Shown in pieces: positions 62,136 to 64,000 of a stretch of DNA of 64,000 nt. The stretch spans positions 75,488-139,487 of the forward strand of contig DIWP01000056.1 of the NCBI GenBank assembly GCA_002423545.1, given 5' to 3'. The notes beneath the pieces are model-generated. The model was not told the DNA's origin. It did no database searches and saw nothing but the letters and a program-made list of their open reading frames with translations. The translations under genes and the position numbers were made by a program. Each line of letters starts with the position of its first letter. Position 1 is the stretch's first letter. This DNA is from Thermoleophilia bacterium UBA6103 (GTDB lineage: Bacteria > Actinomycetota > Thermoleophilia > UBA2241).

Positions 62136-62247
62136 GTCGCTTCCTCGCTCGTCATCGTGCTCGTCTGTCTCGTCTCGCGACGCGTGCGGCTCGCCGGGTG
62201 CGCGTCTTCCCGCCGTGTCGTCTCTCTCGTCTCGCTCGTCCCGCGCA

Positions 62248-63768
62248 TCACGCGCCCCACTCCTCCGTGTGCGCCAGCTCGATCGCCTTCAGCAGCGCCG
62301 CCGCCTTGGCGTCGGTCTCCTCCAGCTCCTTGTGGGGGTCGGAGTCGGCCACGATCCCCGCCCCCGCCTGCACGTACGCGACCCCGTCGGACAGCACGAT
62401 CGTACGGATGCAGATGCAGGTGTCGAGGTCGCCGCCGAAGGCCAGATAGCCGATCGCTCCCGCGTACGGTCCGCGACGTACCGGCTCCAGCTCGTCGATG
62501 ATCTCCATGGCACGGATCTTCGGTGCTCCCGAGACGGTGCCGGCAGGGAAGGCCGCCTTGAGGGCGTCCATGGCGCTGCGTCCTTCCTCCAGCTCGCCGG
62601 TGACCGATGAGACCATGTGGATCACGTGCGAGTAGGTCTCCATCTCCATCAGCTCCTCGACGCGGACCGTGCCCGGCCGGCAGACGCGACCCAGGTCGTT
62701 GCGCCCAAGATCGACGAGCATGACGTGCTCGGCGCGCTCCTTGGGGTCGGCGCGCAGCTCGTCCATCAGACGGGCGTCGGCGCGCGGGTCGGCGGCGCGC
62801 GGCCGCGTGCCGGCGATGGGCCGGGTGGTCGCCCGCCGGCCGCTCACGGTCACCAGCGGCTCGGGCGAGGAGCCGGCCAGGACGACGTCGTCGAAGGCGA
62901 GGTAGTACATGTACGGCGAGGGGTTCACCGCGCGCAGGCCTCGGTAGACGGTGAACGGCGGCACGTCGATCGGCGACGCGTAGCGCCGCGAGAGGACGAC
63001 CTGGAAGGCGTCGCCGGCGGCGATGTACTCGCGGATGCGCTCGACGCCGGCCTCGTAGGCACCGGGCGGCGTGGCGCAGGTGAGGGCCGGCGGCTCCACT
63101 GCCGTCGGTATCTCCGAGGCCGCCGACGGGGTCTCCGGGGCCGCCGCCGGCAGCGGCCCCCGCAGCCTCTCCCGCACGGCCGCGATCCGCGCCACGGCCT
63201 CCCGGTAGGCGACGTCGATGTCGCGCCCGTCGCGGAACGCGTTGGCCACGATGGTCACCGTGTGCATCAGGTGGTCGAAGACCAGGACCGTGTCGGCGAG
63301 CAGGAAGGCCATCTCCGGCAGCTCGAGGTCGTCGGGCGGCGCGTCGGGCAGGTGCTCGAGGCGGCGCACCAGGTCGTAGCCGAAGTAGCCGACCAGGCCG
63401 CCGGCCAGCGGCGGCAGATCGGGCAGCGGGGCCGAGGAGTAGCCGGCCATGAACTCGTCGACGGCGTCGAAGGGATCGTCGGCCGGCAGCCGCACGGTGG
63501 CGCCGGCCTCCTCGACGGTCAGGACGCCATCGGCGTAGGTGAGCAGCGCTCGGGCGCCGACGCCCAGGAACGAGTAGCGCCCGGTGTGCTGGCCGTGCTC
63601 GGCGCTCTCGAGCAGGAACGAGCGAGACGGCGCGCCGAGCTTGAGGAAGGCGGAGACCGGTGTCTCGAGGTCTGAGAGGAAGGAGTGGGTTACGGGGACG
63701 ACGTTATGAGCCAGCGCGAGGCGGCGAGCCTCGGCTAGCTTCGGTATGACGCGTATGTCAGGCGCCAC
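62248..63768 (-). CDS. trpE: Anthranilate synthase component I
   Basis: 506 residues from a GTG at 63768, chosen by alignment to the family start; GTG 63786 is an alternative and the frame is open farther upstream. HNVVPVTHSFLSDLETPVSAFLKL is the N-terminal part with the tryptophan feedback site LLESAEHG. GGLVGYFGYDLVR, GDAFQVVLSRRY, NPSPYMYYL, RPIAGTRPRA, DLGRNDLGRV, FPAGTVSGAPKIRAM and YAGAIGYLAFGGD carry the chorismate-site residues. It forms anthranilate with TrpG. GGAGG upstream serves an out-of-frame mini-ORF better than it serves either GTG. Confidence 0.92.
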   Translation of the reverse strand: MAPDIRVIPKLAEARRLALAHNVVPVTHSFLSDLETPVSAFLKLGAPSRSFLLESAEHGQHTGRYSFLGVGARALLTYADGVLTVEEAGATVRLPADDPFDAVDEFMAGYSSAPLPDLPPLAGGLVGYFGYDLVRRLEHLPDAPPDDLELPEMAFLLADTVLVFDHLMHTVTIVANAFRDGRDIDVAYREAVARIAAVRERLRGPLPAAAPETPSAASEIPTAVEPPALTCATPPGAYEAGVERIREYIAAGDAFQVVLSRRYASPIDVPPFTVYRGLRAVNPSPYMYYLAFDDVVLAGSSPEPLVTVSGRRATTRPIAGTRPRAADPRADARLMDELRADPKERAEHVMLVDLGRNDLGRVCRPGTVRVEELMEMETYSHVIHMVSSVTGELEEGRSAMDALKAAFPAGTVSGAPKIRAMEIIDELEPVRRGPYAGAIGYLAFGGDLDTCICIRTIVLSDGVAYVQAGAGIVADSDPHKELEETDAKAAALLKAIELAHTEEWGA

Positions 63769-63779
63769 GGGCCAAACAT
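63735..63779 (-). CDS. Possible 14-codon leader ORF overlapping the trpE start
   Basis: An ATG at 63779, six bases after GGAGG, opens a frame of 14 codons (MFGPWRLTYASYRS) ended by TAG. It is out of frame with trpE and overlaps its predicted start. It has the best ribosome binding site in the region and one Trp codon. It may be a translated leader that couples to trpE, or the GGAGG may serve trpE at an unusual spacing. Confidence 0.35.
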   Translation of the reverse strand: MFGPWRLTYASYRS

Positions 63780-63923
63780 GTGTCACCTCCAGGCGGTGCG
63801 TTGTGGCCCAACGTCGTTTCCCGGTATCCGGGCGGGTGCGCGGCACCCTACGGCATCGCGTCGTGTCCGTCAAGGCGGCGCCGTGGTGCGCATCGGCAGA
63901 CTCGCGGGGAGGCTTGAGGGTGG

Positions 63924-63978
63924 GTCCGTTGCGGGTGGAAGGGCAGGTCCGTTGCGACCTCGAAGGCGCGTCCGTTGC
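63924..63978. repeat. Three GTCCGTTGC repeats with exact 23-bp period at the right edge
   Basis: Cores at 63924-63932, 63947-63955 and 63970-63978. Adjacent bases are partly conserved (GAAGG before the second and third copies). They lie upstream of trpE and may continue outside the window. A regulatory array or an edge of a mobile element is possible. Confidence 0.6.
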
Positions 63979-64000
63979 TAGTGTCCTGAGTCAGAGATAC

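Overview
The window is a very GC-rich bacterial chromosome segment. TGA dominates as stop codon: six genes end in TAG and I found no TAA. GTG and TTG starts are frequent, and many genes carry Ala/Gly/Pro-rich low-complexity tails. Together with the gene content (baeRF-like protein, 2TM-domain protein, MASE3, MEDS and PocR sensors, VapBC and MazEF modules) this suggests a free-living, probably deep-branching actinobacterium. The taxonomy is inference; there is no rRNA in the window.

Layout. 1-9115: a truncated PAS sensor, a zinc-ribbon membrane peptide, a baeRF-like protein, a secreted beta-helix protein, a CDF metal exporter fused to a NifX-like domain, a TrmO-type tRNA methyltransferase, and an overlapping DUF89/DUF169/radical SAM operon. 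9289-20555: the most unusual region. A REC-PAS-HD-GYP phosphodiesterase, a receiver protein and a 1602-residue MEDS/PAS/PocR histidine kinase run leftward. Divergent from the kinase, behind a good promoter and a palindrome, lies mttB, a trimethylamine:corrinoid methyltransferase gene interrupted by one in-frame TAG exactly where the family carries pyrrolysine. Then come an STAS/SpoIIAA-like protein, a CarH-like B12-binding protein (W-x9-EH and ExHxxG) and a closely coupled GGDEF protein.

20690-34646: a bidirectional terminator, a membrane-anchored orphan solute-binding protein, a short QueG-like Fe-S protein, an amidohydrolase, a lipoprotein, a CrtI-like oxidoreductase, an ABC-2 exporter behind an aldo/keto reductase, a CPA2 antiporter, and a coupled PatB-type lyase/PLP decarboxylase pair. 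34662-36337: a vapBC module lying between a full trmO-like gene and a stray copy of that gene's 3' end. 36418-46902: an APC permease, a UbiB-like kinase, thrC, an IclR regulator, prfB with its +1 programmed frameshift, and small membrane proteins. 47014-53571: an M15 peptidase, two mazF-type toxin-antitoxin pairs, a vapC remnant, a TetR/NmrA-like divergent pair with palindromic operators, and tRNA-Val(GAC). 53613-63779: adenosine deaminase, a MASE3-GGDEF protein, and a complete tryptophan operon in the order trpE-D-C-F-B-A-G, with 4-bp overlaps from trpD to trpG.

How the parts may work together. The strongest novel reading is a methylamine module: pyrrolysine-type MttB under a divergently encoded sensor kinase whose MEDS and PocR domains belong to families linked to C1 and small-molecule sensing, flanked by B12-binding and c-di-GMP making and breaking proteins. 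No pylT, pylS or pylBCD and no classical corrinoid partner is visible here, so pyrrolysine insertion is inferred from the position of the TAG and the intact reading frame on both sides.
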